From: Cymbomonas tetramitiformis
Taxonomy: Eukaryota; Chlorophyta; Pyramimonadophyceae; Pyramimonadales; Pyramimonadaceae
Length of the DNA: 64,000 nucleotides
Assembly: GCA_001247695.2 (NCBI GenBank)
Contig: LGRX02026023.1
Location: 1 to 64,000, forward strand
Direction of reading: 5' to 3'
Below the pieces are notes generated by a model. The model saw only the letters and a list, made by a program, of their open reading frames with translations, was not told where the DNA came from and searched no databases. Shown here one piece after another: positions 28,992 to 38,085 of this stretch. Positions within the stretch are counted from its first letter, which is position 1; each line of letters starts with the position of its first letter. The position numbers and the translations under genes are program-made.

Positions 28992-30362
28992 ATGACGAAA
29001 TCGATGCGTTTTCGCGGTTGCATCTACGCCGATCCGCCGCGAAAGCGGGATGGTGTGCGAGACATTACCGAGATAACCTTAGAGGAGCTGCAAGCGCTGG
29101 ACCTGATCGGGTTGCCCGTGTGCGTCGAGCACGGTGGGCCGCAGCGCGGCGTGATCGAAGCGCAGCACACCGACCCTGTGACGGGGTACACCACGGTGGA
29201 CTACCGTCTGTATTCCGACGTCGCGGGCGAGACTTTGGCGACCTTGACCAAGCAGGGGCGACTGCGGGACCTCAGCCTGTGTCACAACATCTACCCGGAT
29301 CCGGATCGACCAATGGCGGAGTGGGAGAAGGAGCCCGTCGAAGTCAGTCTGTGCATGCAAGGCGGTCGCCCGGGCACCCACATATTCCGCGTGGAAATGT
29401 CCGGCAAACGCCCGCGTCGTCATGCCAATAATTCGGTATGCAGTATAAATACGCCTTGCGCTGCCGGACCGAACGGCACGCGAGAAAACCCTAACATTAT
29501 GAGCGCGCCCGCTAGTAACAACGCGCCGGCGGAGTCCTTTGGGCAGTCGGCGCAAAATGAACAGCAGCAGCAACCTGCGCAGCAGCAGCAGCAGCAGCAG
29601 CCGCCGCAGCAGCAGCAGCAGCCACCCGCGCAGCAGCAGCCACCCGCGCAGCAGCAGCAGGAGCCTCAAAAGAGCATTAGCAAAGAGTCCGAGGATTTCA
29701 TCACCTGCGCCATGAAGCTCGACGAGGCCGACCAGACGGTGGTGCTCAACAAGGTGCAAAGCCTTTACGGAGATCTGGTGGACCTTAAACGCAAGAACGC
29801 CGACCTGGAGCGTCGTTTCGGCGAGGAGGATCAGAAAAAGAAATCCGAGGCGTCCGACATGGCTCGCGAAATCGTCAAGGTTATCGACGGTATCTACTCC
29901 GAGTATTTGGGCGCGGGCATGACCGAGTCCGAGCAGCAGAGCTTCAGCAGCGACTTGGCCACCAACGCCTCGTGCCTCAAAGGCTTGCAGAACATGCGCC
30001 AAGCAACAGTGGCCATGAGCGCGCAACGAAAGCTCAGCACGCTGCAGGCGGACACGTACGCCGCGGAAAAACGACTGCAGAACGCCGCGATGAACAGCGT
30101 ACGGGAACGGATGAACACGTACGAGACGGAGCTGGCGGCTCTGGACCGTGGTGGCGCAGCGCCAATATTAGGCCAGGCGAATGCGTACGCGCAGCCCCTT
30201 CCCGTGCAGGTGGCCGCCTCCAATCGCTCCATGAGCAGCGCGCGCAACGGTGGCACGGCGAACCCCTCCTTCGACGATGGCCGCGCGAACATACCCGACA
30301 TTCTGCGCGCAACGCTTCAGTCGTACGACGGAAACGCCGCGAGCGGCAACGGCCGCTTGTAG
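28992..30362 (+). CDS. herpes-like capsid maturation protease with scaffold
   Basis: 456 aa. Residues 5-135 read as an assemblin/prohead-protease domain: IYADPPRKR, then LPVCVEHGGPQRGVI with a candidate catalytic His47, then LRDLSLCHN (Ser95) and PVEVSLCMQGGRPGTH (Ser119). Both Ser motifs fit the family pattern, and which is the nucleophile is undecided. After residue ~190 comes a Gln/Pro-rich linker, then a charged coiled-coil scaffold (~235-350) and a Gly/Asn/Ala-rich tail (~380-456), the architecture of herpesvirus UL26-type proteins. The scaffold drives shell assembly and is cleaved out. The 5' end is duplicated at 11536-11640. Assignment is by motif and architecture, not by alignment. 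Confidence 0.8.
   Translation: MTKSMRFRGCIYADPPRKRDGVRDITEITLEELQALDLIGLPVCVEHGGPQRGVIEAQHTDPVTGYTTVDYRLYSDVAGETLATLTKQGRLRDLSLCHNIYPDPDRPMAEWEKEPVEVSLCMQGGRPGTHIFRVEMSGKRPRRHANNSVCSINTPCAAGPNGTRENPNIMSAPASNNAPAESFGQSAQNEQQQQPAQQQQQQQPPQQQQQPPAQQQPPAQQQQEPQKSISKESEDFITCAMKLDEADQTVVLNKVQSLYGDLVDLKRKNADLERRFGEEDQKKKSEASDMAREIVKVIDGIYSEYLGAGMTESEQQSFSSDLATNASCLKGLQNMRQATVAMSAQRKLSTLQADTYAAEKRLQNAAMNSVRERMNTYETELAALDRGGAAPILGQANAYAQPLPVQVAASNRSMSSARNGGTANPSFDDGRANIPDILRATLQSYDGNAASGNGRL
29443..29450 (+). promoter_or_regulatory. internal TATA box for nested scaffold transcript
   Basis: GTATAAAT inside the protease-scaffold coding region, 56 nt before the in-frame ATG at 29499, the same spacing as other promoters here. 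Confidence 0.6.
29499..30362 (+). CDS. nested scaffold protein (UL26.5-like), 287 aa
   Basis: In-frame ATG at codon 170 (MSAPASNNAPAESFGQ) starts immediately after the protease domain and gives scaffold only. In herpesviruses the abundant scaffold is made from just such a 3'-coterminal transcript with its own promoter. The matching TATA box at 29443 supports the same arrangement here. Confidence 0.6.
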   Translation: MSAPASNNAPAESFGQSAQNEQQQQPAQQQQQQQPPQQQQQPPAQQQPPAQQQQEPQKSISKESEDFITCAMKLDEADQTVVLNKVQSLYGDLVDLKRKNADLERRFGEEDQKKKSEASDMAREIVKVIDGIYSEYLGAGMTESEQQSFSSDLATNASCLKGLQNMRQATVAMSAQRKLSTLQADTYAAEKRLQNAAMNSVRERMNTYETELAALDRGGAAPILGQANAYAQPLPVQVAASNRSMSSARNGGTANPSFDDGRANIPDILRATLQSYDGNAASGNGRL

Positions 30363-30477
30363 GCGAGCGACTTTGTCAACTCGGACGCCATCAGCGGAGC
30401 GGCGCAAACCAAACGTGCGCGTGTCGCATGACGTATAAATAATAGACAAGAATTGTAGCGCACGGTGCAAGTCTGCG

Positions 30478-31230
30478 ATGTCGTATCATAAACTGCGGAA
30501 ATGGACGGGCCCCGGGCCCAGCAAGGGAAAAGTTTCGCAGAACACGGTGACTGCGAAATCGGCTCGTTTCGATCTGATGCTGGACAACGATAGGCCGGAG
30601 CTAGGGCACCACGTCATCCTGGCGTTCAAACTTGTGGATGACGAGGACATGGCGGACGAGCACTATCTGAACCGTTGGGCGATTTACTTGACAACGAAAA
30701 AAAACAAACAAATTCCGGGCGTCTACCCGTCCGGGCGCATCTGTCACGTCGAACTGATTATTCAGGTGCAACGGGAAGAGTACCGCATGTATTCCATAAA
30801 TATGCTTCAGGGCTTCAGGGATCCCGACACGGGCAAGGTCAAGTACGAGTACGGCACGGTGCACGAGCTCACGCCGTCCACGGACCGCATGCACAAGTAT
30901 CACTACGTCACCGTGCGTATTCCCCGCGCCAAGCAGATGGTAATGCACAAATTTTTGATGTCGCAGATGGGAGCCCCGTTCAATTTCTGGGGGTACGGCT
31001 TAAACTACACCACCGCGTGCAAATTCGGCCAGACGTACGGGAAAAAGATCGACGTGAGCAAGAAGCACCGCTATACGTGCGCCGAGTTAGTTTGGGCGGC
31101 GCTACAGATTGGCGAGTTGGAGGACACCGATGAGGTGACGTGCAGACGCATGTCTCCGAACTCCATCTACGACTTTACTCGCGCGTCACCCTTCTGCAGC
31201 AGCGCGCCGAATCCGTTTGCTAGGACTTAG
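30478..31230 (+). CDS. permuted NlpC/P60 (YiiX/YebB-like) papain-fold protein
   Basis: 250 aa; TATA GTATAAATA lies at about 30433, 45 nt upstream. Conserved features in permuted order are: His90 in GRICHVELIIQ, then GAPFNFWGYGLNY, then Cys201 in YTCAELVWAAL. This is the signature of the permuted NlpC/P60 superfamily (poxvirus G6-like, YiiX). Such enzymes act as hydrolases or acyltransferases on lipids or peptides. It follows the protease-scaffold gene by 115 bp on the same strand and may be a virion protein. Catalytic pair present; substrate unknown. Confidence 0.75.
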   Translation: MSYHKLRKWTGPGPSKGKVSQNTVTAKSARFDLMLDNDRPELGHHVILAFKLVDDEDMADEHYLNRWAIYLTTKKNKQIPGVYPSGRICHVELIIQVQREEYRMYSINMLQGFRDPDTGKVKYEYGTVHELTPSTDRMHKYHYVTVRIPRAKQMVMHKFLMSQMGAPFNFWGYGLNYTTACKFGQTYGKKIDVSKKHRYTCAELVWAALQIGELEDTDEVTCRRMSPNSIYDFTRASPFCSSAPNPFART

Positions 31231-31270
31231 ATGGATACTAATACGTAATAAATATTACATACTTTGCGGT

Positions 31271-31627
31271 TTAACACAAGCTTATGCTTATCTGCAGTTT
31301 CATTCTAAGCATAACGATCCATAATTGTCGCATGCTTAAGGCCTTTTCAAAGTTGCGCTCCGCACGAGCGCGTCGTTGCGTGAATCGTTCTTTGTGCAGC
31401 TGTCGCAGAACGATCATGTGGTACACCTCATTCGCGTCGATGGTCGGCAAACTAATCCCATGCTTTAACGCGATTTCGCGCCAGCGCAACGACATTCTTC
31501 GCATTCGGACAAATTTCTTTCTCGTTAACCCGAGATTGCGAAGTTCCGTCTCGTGCCACATATCGGTGGGACTATCCGTCGCGTCTAACAAGTCCAACGG
31601 GTTTAAATTGAAGCGCGGCGTCGCCAT
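31271..31627 (-). CDS. small basic protein, 118 aa
   Basis: Arg-rich helical product (RKKFVRMRRMSLRWREIAL; RRARAERNFEKALSMRQLW). Convergent with the NlpC/P60 gene, 40 bp apart. No family recognised; a small nucleic-acid-binding or capsid-associated protein would fit. Confidence 0.6.
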   Translation of the reverse strand: MATPRFNLNPLDLLDATDSPTDMWHETELRNLGLTRKKFVRMRRMSLRWREIALKHGISLPTIDANEVYHMIVLRQLHKERFTQRRARAERNFEKALSMRQLWIVMLRMKLQISISLC

Positions 31628-31682
31628 TGCGAAACCCTAAAATACTCTAAGCGCGCTCGTGTAGGTTACAAACATCGGCGAA

Positions 31683-31880
31683 TTATTTTAATAACCTATC
31701 CATAAATTTGTCTTCGGGCATGCTATACAGTCTTTCCAAAGCCTTGTGTTGTATCTGCATCTTGTACAAGGCCGCACGCGAATTGGATTCACGCTCACGT
31801 ATGATTGTTTCTACGCGTTCCATAATCTTCTGTATTTGTTCTTTGATATAAGCATCCGTTGATTCGCCGTCGTTATTCAT
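31683..31880 (-). CDS. small coiled-coil protein, 65 aa
   Basis: Heptad-rich sequence (IKEQIQKIMERVETIIRERE) starting at MNNDGEST. Same strand as the 31271 gene with a 55-bp gap. Unknown function. Confidence 0.5.
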   Translation of the reverse strand: MNNDGESTDAYIKEQIQKIMERVETIIRERESNSRAALYKMQIQHKALERLYSMPEDKFMDRLLK

Positions 31881-31989
31881 GTTCGAGACGCTATTTGGGT
31901 CGGTCGCTGCAGATTTGTGAGAGCACTATTGATCTATGCGGCGACGTCATTTTAGCGTGACGCGTATGTATATTGCGTTAAAAGTTCCC

Positions 31990-32009
31990 GGGGCGCTTAT
32001 TTGCGCCCC
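31990..32009. terminator. GC hairpin
   Basis: GGGGCGC TTATTT GCGCCCC: a 7-bp stem with a 6-nt loop just after the small minus-strand ORF at 32018. It could mark a transcript end or be incidental. Confidence 0.3.
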
Positions 32010-32017
32010 CCACCACC

Positions 32018-32122
32018 TCACGGCATCCGCGTGGATGGTTTGGGCGCATTCGACGGCGTACCCGTTGGCATAGTGAGTTCCTGGGGCATAAATTGGGTCG
32101 AGGGCTCAAGCTGCACAGACAT
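32018..32122 (-). CDS. possible 34-aa peptide starting MSV
   Basis: Tiny frame (MSVQLEPSTQF...) with a TATA element (minus-strand GTATAAATAC, 32156-32165) about 35 nt upstream and Pro/Thr-rich content. Included because of the promoter spacing and the MSV start; may be chance. Confidence 0.3.
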   Translation of the reverse strand: MSVQLEPSTQFMPQELTMPTGTPSNAPKPSTRMP

Positions 32123-32171
32123 GATCGGCGATGGTCACCCACACGGCCATTCGTGCGTATTTATACGGTGC

Positions 32172-33029
32172 TCATTGCAGATCGTCCATCGAAAACATTA
32201 CCGGCTCTGTCATTTTTATCGCCATGCTCGACCAAGCGTGCATTTTGATTATTATGTGAAAGGCGCTGCGCAAATTGATTCTCGTCCCCCAAACGGAGGC
32301 CGCAAACTTTTCATCGCAACAGGCTAGGAACAACAGGGTGGAAGCGGTTGTCTGAGTGCGGTAGCACCGCGTGTGATGCAAAAGATCGTTCGCGAACAAC
32401 CATCGCCACGTCAAACCGGCGCAATCGCTACTGTAAAGACAAAACAGCAAGGAGCTCGCGTCGCTCACCGCAAAACAGTACGTGAACGCCTCTGTGCTGT
32501 TGAAAATCTCATCGTCCAACGCCATATTGGTCAGCAGACCCCGTCGCGTTCGCCACTCGTGCAGACGGGCGCTTAGTGCCTGCCCTTCCAGAAGACGGAC
32601 GCACGTCCCGAAATTATGCGGACGCTTGTACTCCGGTAATCGCGCGTGCAAATTCGCATGCGCGGTGATTTGCATCACCTGTCGGATGGACGACGTACCG
32701 AGTACGGCGGATCGGACCGCTGGCGCCGCGTACCACGCTTGATGCTCGAATACGGACCGCGATTCGATTTTTGCGCGCAGCAGTAAGTTGCCCGCGGCAT
32801 CGGTGCATGTCAGACATCCGCGGCGGACGTCGTATCGCACGCGGTGGACGCGTGTCTGCGCTCGCTCGTCGCGTAGCATTTGCAGGTGCGCGGCGATCTT
32901 ACAATTGACGGTGCGCGCGTCAATCATTTGTAGTCCTGCGTCCAAAATTGCGCCGCCGTCCGGAATCAGTTTAGCGACTTTGCAAAGATGTTGGAGGCTC
33001 ATAAGAATTTCCGTGATATCATTTGCCAT
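32172..33029 (-). CDS. unknown core-type protein, 285 aa
   Basis: Start chosen at MANDITEIL (33029), about 35 nt after TGTATATAAG (33058-33067, minus strand); the upstream ATG at 33071 lies before the TATA box. GC-rich codon use. Mixed alpha/beta appearance with several Cys (CLTCTD; CFAVSDASSLLFCLYSSDC). Neighbour of protease and scaffold genes; a capsid role such as a triplex-like subunit is possible by size and place but is not shown. Confidence 0.65.
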   Translation of the reverse strand: MANDITEILMSLQHLCKVAKLIPDGGAILDAGLQMIDARTVNCKIAAHLQMLRDERAQTRVHRVRYDVRRGCLTCTDAAGNLLLRAKIESRSVFEHQAWYAAPAVRSAVLGTSSIRQVMQITAHANLHARLPEYKRPHNFGTCVRLLEGQALSARLHEWRTRRGLLTNMALDDEIFNSTEAFTYCFAVSDASSLLFCLYSSDCAGLTWRWLFANDLLHHTRCYRTQTTASTLLFLACCDEKFAASVWGTRINLRSAFHIIIKMHAWSSMAIKMTEPVMFSMDDLQ

Positions 33030-33147
33030 ACGATCGGACTGACCAGTCGCGCGCAGTTTCCTTATATACACTGAAAAAGCAAAAAAGGTTCGCTCAATCG
33101 CATTTATTGCGGAATCTCCCCCCGCGACTAAGTCTCACGCCGTCATC

Positions 33148-34431
33148 ATGCACAACGTCTGGCGCGCCGCGTACACTCTCCACAACACCGACCCTCACAC
33201 AGAGGATCCTGGTGATGATGTGCGCACCGTGCGCGTTCACGATATGAACTGGGAAGTGGTTCATCGGGGGACTTTGTTCAAGGATCAGCAAGATATCGAC
33301 AACATTACCAACACGACTGATCCTGTGCAACTGAACAAGATCGAGCTCAGCTGGGCCAAACGTTCCGTCGCGCAGAAGCACCGCGATAACCCTCTTCATG
33401 AAAAGTACCGTAACCATGTGTGGATCGCTTTTCTGCTGCAAGAGGAGACGGAGCAGTCGCACGAGATTGCGCATTACATGACGCAAAACTTTTACAAGCA
33501 GTACTACAAAGCGCGTCACGTCAAAACCGGCGGTAAGATGGACTGGAAACAGCCCAATTTTCCTTCGGAGGAGAGGCACCCGCTGATCGATCCTCGCGTG
33601 TACGAATCGCAACAGAAACACCCCAACAACAGGCCGCAGACGCTTTCCCAGCCGAAGCCTGCAGTGCGCACTACGAACCCGGCTACCATAAAGATATCCA
33701 AGCACCCCAGCTCCTTGGCGGGAACGAAAAGCAGGGTGTCCAGCTTGAACACTACCCTCGTCATGTTTGGCAAGCCAGCGCCCACCAACGCTATCGGGGG
33801 CACCAGCTCCAGCGTGGCAACCAAAACTTTTTCTTCGCACCTCATCGGTAATCGCGCATGCACTCACGACACTCTGGTGAATCTGAACCTCTTCAACGAC
33901 GCGCTGCATTACAACGACAAGATCATCGAGAGCGAACCCCTGAAGTGCATTACGGCGATACCCATTCCCGTGAGCGATCGCATTCAGTTTTGCCTAAAAG
34001 ATGGCGAGCGGGTAAACAACTTTGCGGCGTTGGCAAAATTAAACGCGTTGGGTGCAGATACAGCATCAAACCCGCTCCCGACCACCGATTCTGCCCCCGC
34101 GAAGCGTAAAGCTGCCTGCCTGCCCGCCCCGGATGCAAGGGATTCTTCGTCCGACCACGACGACGTCGAGGCCAACAAGAAGCGTGCCCGGGTTCCGGAT
34201 CAGCACGAGGCGGCGCCTTCGAAGGCGGTCTCGACCGTTCTGCGAGAGCTCGCAATCATGCGGCAGACGCAGGATAAACACACGGCCGCACTAACGAAAA
34301 TGGGCAAGATCATGCAATCCCTGCAGACTCATATGCAAGCACTGAGCAACGGAGGTTTGCAGAGTCGTACCGTGTTTACCTTTGACGTGCCATCCACCTC
34401 GGCGACGAAGGGTAGCGACTTGGAGTCGTAG
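33148..34431 (+). CDS. unknown protein with nuclear-localisation-like basic motifs
   Basis: 427 aa, divergent from the 32172 gene. An N-terminal globular part (~residues 1-150) precedes a Ser/Thr/Pro-rich middle, then basic clusters (KRKAACLPAP and NKKRARVPD, ~residues 320-355) resembling bipartite nuclear signals, and a short C-terminal coiled coil (LRELAIMRQTQDKHTAAL). Probably nuclear; a tegument-like or regulatory protein would fit. No family recognised. Confidence 0.7.
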   Translation: MHNVWRAAYTLHNTDPHTEDPGDDVRTVRVHDMNWEVVHRGTLFKDQQDIDNITNTTDPVQLNKIELSWAKRSVAQKHRDNPLHEKYRNHVWIAFLLQEETEQSHEIAHYMTQNFYKQYYKARHVKTGGKMDWKQPNFPSEERHPLIDPRVYESQQKHPNNRPQTLSQPKPAVRTTNPATIKISKHPSSLAGTKSRVSSLNTTLVMFGKPAPTNAIGGTSSSVATKTFSSHLIGNRACTHDTLVNLNLFNDALHYNDKIIESEPLKCITAIPIPVSDRIQFCLKDGERVNNFAALAKLNALGADTASNPLPTTDSAPAKRKAACLPAPDARDSSSDHDDVEANKKRARVPDQHEAAPSKAVSTVLRELAIMRQTQDKHTAALTKMGKIMQSLQTHMQALSNGGLQSRTVFTFDVPSTSATKGSDLES

Positions 34432-34511
34432 AAAAACCACCGCCGTAAGTGATGAGACGCATCAAAACAGAAAAAGAATGAAAAACAGTAAGAATTTCTG
34501 ATACTCTCGTG

Positions 34512-37382
34512 ATGAGTAACAACCTGTTTGTCAGTCTTGTCGCCACATGCCTGGACGAAAGCCCGCGCGGGTGCCACCATGTGCTGAATCACATAATGCA
34601 CGACATCACGCATACCGAAAACGATGGCGCTTCGATATTCGTGAACGCGTGCTGTAACAAACTGCACGAGGTGTTGCACGGCATAGACGTGGGCGTGGTC
34701 TGCATTTTGGATGCCACCACCAAATCGCTGCAGATAAACTCGAACATACTGCTCCGCTACGCGGACATGAGCGAAAGTGCGCAAAAACAGTTTGATATGA
34801 CCCTCGCCAACGCAGCATCCCATTTCATGCTACACGACAACACTCCGACGCTGCACGCGACGTTCGATGATCACCTGCGCGTCGACATCCCGAAAGGTCG
34901 TTTCTCGCGATGCATGCACAACAGAGCGGTGCAGCGGCTGCTAGTAGAGGGCCGATTCCTGCAGAATCTGACGCTTTTATTTTTATACAGCAAGGTCTCC
35001 ATGTCGGACCGTTTTGGCACAGGGTACAAAACGTTGATGATGGTCGCGCAGAGCAGCACCGCAAAAATTGCGCAGCCGGCGTACGAGGCCGTGGAAACCA
35101 GCAAGGCGCAGACCAACAGTCCGCAGCAGGTGCATCGACCCACGCTGGCTTCTCGACTGCACGCGACGCTGCAATCCCTCTTCTACTATTGGTTTGACGT
35201 GCACGAGAACACGCAGTCCGCGCGAAAGCAGAGGCAATGGACGGGTTGCGTGAACGATCGCACGGTGTGGGCGTGCGCGTGGGCCGAGTTCAGCTGGCTG
35301 CGGGACGTTCACCCGACTTACCGTGGCCAGCGCGTGCGCGCGCTGCACGCGTTTTTGTGGAAGTACTCCGGCAACGACGACACTCTGCAGGACCGAATCG
35401 ACGCGCTGATCACCGCAAACCAACAGATTATGCACGATTACGGAGTGTGCGACGTAAAGTTGGACGTTTTCGTGGACGAAGACCGCGTAACCTTGTACAA
35501 CGACGTGCGCGCTCCGTCCCAACGCGTCATAGCGCTGTGCGCCACGTTCATGGTACAGCTGCTCACGGCTCTTCTGCGCGACGCGTGCATCCAAAAGTAT
35601 CTGCGACCGTTGCTTGATGGCCACGAATGTGTGCTGCACGGGCTGCACGTATGGGGCGATGGGTTTACGCGGCGCATGGCGGACGCGATCGACGCGTGCG
35701 TCTCCCGCAGCAACGTGCTGGTGCCATACATTCGTGACATCGCATGGTTTTACGCCGGCGCGCACGTCAGATACCGCGACCACGAGTCCGAGCTCTTGGC
35801 ACGGTACAACTACGTCGCAACTCCAGAGCAGCTTTGCCGTTTGCGAGAGCCGATGCGCGCCCTTTTTGTGCGCTGCATCAGTCTGCGCAATAAGCCCGCG
35901 CGGTACGACCTGCCGCTGGAGATTTGGGTGCGCATGGCGTGCGGGACGGAAAGCGACAGGCAATCTATCGAAACACACGTTTATACGCACCACGCTCATC
36001 TTACGTACGAGGTGAACCATTTTCGATCCGCCTTCGAACGGGAAAAGAAGGAACCACTCGTCAAGGACGATTTACTGGACAGCGTCGTCATGGAAATACT
36101 GCGCGTGCACCACGTGACGCAGGCGTGCGCCGCGCACCCGAGGCGTATGTACATTGTGGATTACTCCCGTTGCCTCACGCCCGCCGAGTACGCGTCCATG
36201 GGTGACCCGTGGTGCGACGCTCACGACACGCCGGCAGCGACGCAGGTGCGGGCGTCCCTAACGAAGGGCACGCACTGCGTCTTTGTGTTGATGCACGCGG
36301 ATCAGTACCGTTACCTCGATGTAGCGCACACCGCGCGTTCAACGTGGCGCGTATGGATGCCGAACGCGACGATACTGCTCGCGCCATTAACGGACACGCA
36401 CACGGCCGTGGCGGTGGATCACGCTAGCTGTGGTCTTTTCAGCGTGGTCAACACTTTCCTCCTAGCACGCCAGCGTAAAGTGGTGTCGGTGGAATCCCTG
36501 GTTCAGCTTCTCGCCAAAGCGCGCACGCTCTCGTCCATCGCCGCCACGCTGATGCTCGCGGACGCGGTAGACGCGGCGTGGCATCTCCGCAATCCTGTGT
36601 ACGCTCAGTTCGGTGTTCGCCTGCGCGACCCGGTCGCGATAAATCACATCGACATTATCCTGTCCTGGGTGTTGGAGGAGCAGAACGGCAGCCTCACTCT
36701 GATTCAAGAACATGAAAGGGCGACGCTGGGTGCGGTTGTACGCGCGATCAGGTCCAACGACGAGAATAAGAATTTGCCGTTTTTGGACTCCGCGATCGTG
36801 GGTTTGTTTCTGTTGATATCCGCGAGGGTATCAAAATGCGCGCCTCGCGGCTGGTCTCGGCTTAGTTTCAGCAATCATCTGGTCGATTTCGTGAGTTCGA
36901 TGGACTCCCGGGCAACTCGACAGTCACGGTACACGGAATGCGCCAAATTTCTCCAGACTGTGCCCACGCGAGAGAGTCAGCAGTGGATGCTGATGCGCGT
37001 TCCATTCATCAGCTTGATGCGGATCAGTAATAGCGCCGCGCGAAATCGTCAACACCTGGCCGCTTTTGAAGTGATCAAACTGTTTGCCGGGCAACAAGAT
37101 CGAAAAGCACGCTGCGCGGTGACGGATCCGGTGGGATCCGCGAGTACCGCGACAACCTCGGACACCGGGGTGCAATGCGTACCCGCGGGCACAGCCGTGC
37201 AGGCCGAGCAACAGCAACCATTGTATCTGCTCGAGCATCCCGGTAGACAGTTCTGTGGCAACCGCGCAAACTCGTGGCACCCGTTGTGCACACCGTTTTT
37301 AGATCTGTTTGACATAGCGGAGAGGTGGAGCGTTGATGACTCCGCCATGTGGGAACACGCCGATCTCGCACGTGTTTTATAA
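34512..37382 (+). CDS. large unknown core protein, 956 aa
   Basis: Longest gene in the window, in one frame with uniform GC-rich codon use; ATG 34512 (MSNNLFVSLV). No Walker A, signal peptide or membrane segment was seen. Contains Trp/His-rich stretches (WGDGFTRRMADAID; DIAWFYAGAHVRYRDHE) and an Ala/Thr-rich C-terminal region. Same strand and 80 bp after the 33148 gene. In a herpes-like genome a protein of this size near the scaffold gene could be tegument, portal-associated or a helicase-primase accessory factor; sequence alone does not decide. Confidence 0.75.
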   Translation: MSNNLFVSLVATCLDESPRGCHHVLNHIMHDITHTENDGASIFVNACCNKLHEVLHGIDVGVVCILDATTKSLQINSNILLRYADMSESAQKQFDMTLANAASHFMLHDNTPTLHATFDDHLRVDIPKGRFSRCMHNRAVQRLLVEGRFLQNLTLLFLYSKVSMSDRFGTGYKTLMMVAQSSTAKIAQPAYEAVETSKAQTNSPQQVHRPTLASRLHATLQSLFYYWFDVHENTQSARKQRQWTGCVNDRTVWACAWAEFSWLRDVHPTYRGQRVRALHAFLWKYSGNDDTLQDRIDALITANQQIMHDYGVCDVKLDVFVDEDRVTLYNDVRAPSQRVIALCATFMVQLLTALLRDACIQKYLRPLLDGHECVLHGLHVWGDGFTRRMADAIDACVSRSNVLVPYIRDIAWFYAGAHVRYRDHESELLARYNYVATPEQLCRLREPMRALFVRCISLRNKPARYDLPLEIWVRMACGTESDRQSIETHVYTHHAHLTYEVNHFRSAFEREKKEPLVKDDLLDSVVMEILRVHHVTQACAAHPRRMYIVDYSRCLTPAEYASMGDPWCDAHDTPAATQVRASLTKGTHCVFVLMHADQYRYLDVAHTARSTWRVWMPNATILLAPLTDTHTAVAVDHASCGLFSVVNTFLLARQRKVVSVESLVQLLAKARTLSSIAATLMLADAVDAAWHLRNPVYAQFGVRLRDPVAINHIDIILSWVLEEQNGSLTLIQEHERATLGAVVRAIRSNDENKNLPFLDSAIVGLFLLISARVSKCAPRGWSRLSFSNHLVDFVSSMDSRATRQSRYTECAKFLQTVPTRESQQWMLMRVPFISLMRISNSAARNRQHLAAFEVIKLFAGQQDRKARCAVTDPVGSASTATTSDTGVQCVPAGTAVQAEQQQPLYLLEHPGRQFCGNRANSWHPLCTPFLDLFDIAERWSVDDSAMWEHADLARVL

Positions 37383-37442
37383 ATGTAAATTTTGGCATGG
37401 TATATATAGCCCTGATCGCACGCAATTGATGGCGAGCGCGCG

Positions 37443-38072
37443 ATGTTCCGCCAAGCGCTGCAGTGCATACTCCGGTATCTGGTGCACGCGCACAAACTCT
37501 TCATAGGATGGATCACAATACGCGCAGGTCCTAAAACCACCGCTCTTAAAATTGTGAATGCGTCCGGCGCGGTGCACGACCTAACCCATTCGCTCTTAAA
37601 CTCGCGCGCGGCGAGCCAGCAATTAAACCGGTTGTTACGCGCTGCGCGCAGAGCGGTCACCTTCAGACCGCCTCGTTTTTTCGGCGTACCTTCGGAGCAC
37701 ACAGACGCGTGGTACTATCTGAGCTTCGATCCACCATTAACCTCGGTCATGCACAACGGTTGTACGGAATCTTTGGACACCGAGGCCAGTAGATGGAACG
37801 TTTTAGACGGCGCGACGAGCTACCTACCGCCTCAGCAGCTTTTCGTGTTGCTTTCGCGCTCCCTCGATTTTCCTGAAGATACTAGTTTAGTGCACGCGCG
37901 AGCGATTGTTTTACAGACTCGAATGTACCGAAGGCTTTTTATAACACTGCCCAAAACCGCACTCATGCATTTGGAAACAAGCACCGCTGTGCATGTCGCT
38001 AACATTGCAATCAAAAGATCCACCTACCCACCATTATACGACAAACTGTTTTATATCACGGACTCCAAGTAA
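37443..38072 (+). CDS. unknown protein, 209 aa
   Basis: TATA element GTATATATAG (37399-37408) lies about 40 nt before the ATG. Basic N-terminus with a hydrophobic stretch (ILRYLVHAHKLFIGWITI), then a globular domain. Follows the 956-aa gene on the same strand. No family recognised. Confidence 0.65.
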   Translation: MFRQALQCILRYLVHAHKLFIGWITIRAGPKTTALKIVNASGAVHDLTHSLLNSRAASQQLNRLLRAARRAVTFRPPRFFGVPSEHTDAWYYLSFDPPLTSVMHNGCTESLDTEASRWNVLDGATSYLPPQQLFVLLSRSLDFPEDTSLVHARAIVLQTRMYRRLFITLPKTALMHLETSTAVHVANIAIKRSTYPPLYDKLFYITDSK

Positions 38073-38085
38073 ATTTTACGCGAGT

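Noticed and set aside
29079..30026. 315-codon minus-strand frame across the protease-scaffold gene
   Set aside because: Leu-rich runs are the complement of the Gln codon repeat; the plus-strand frame has protease and scaffold features.
34983..36020. 345-codon minus-strand frame within the 956-aa gene
   Set aside because: Long only because of GC-rich codon bias; no motif, and it lies wholly inside a better gene.
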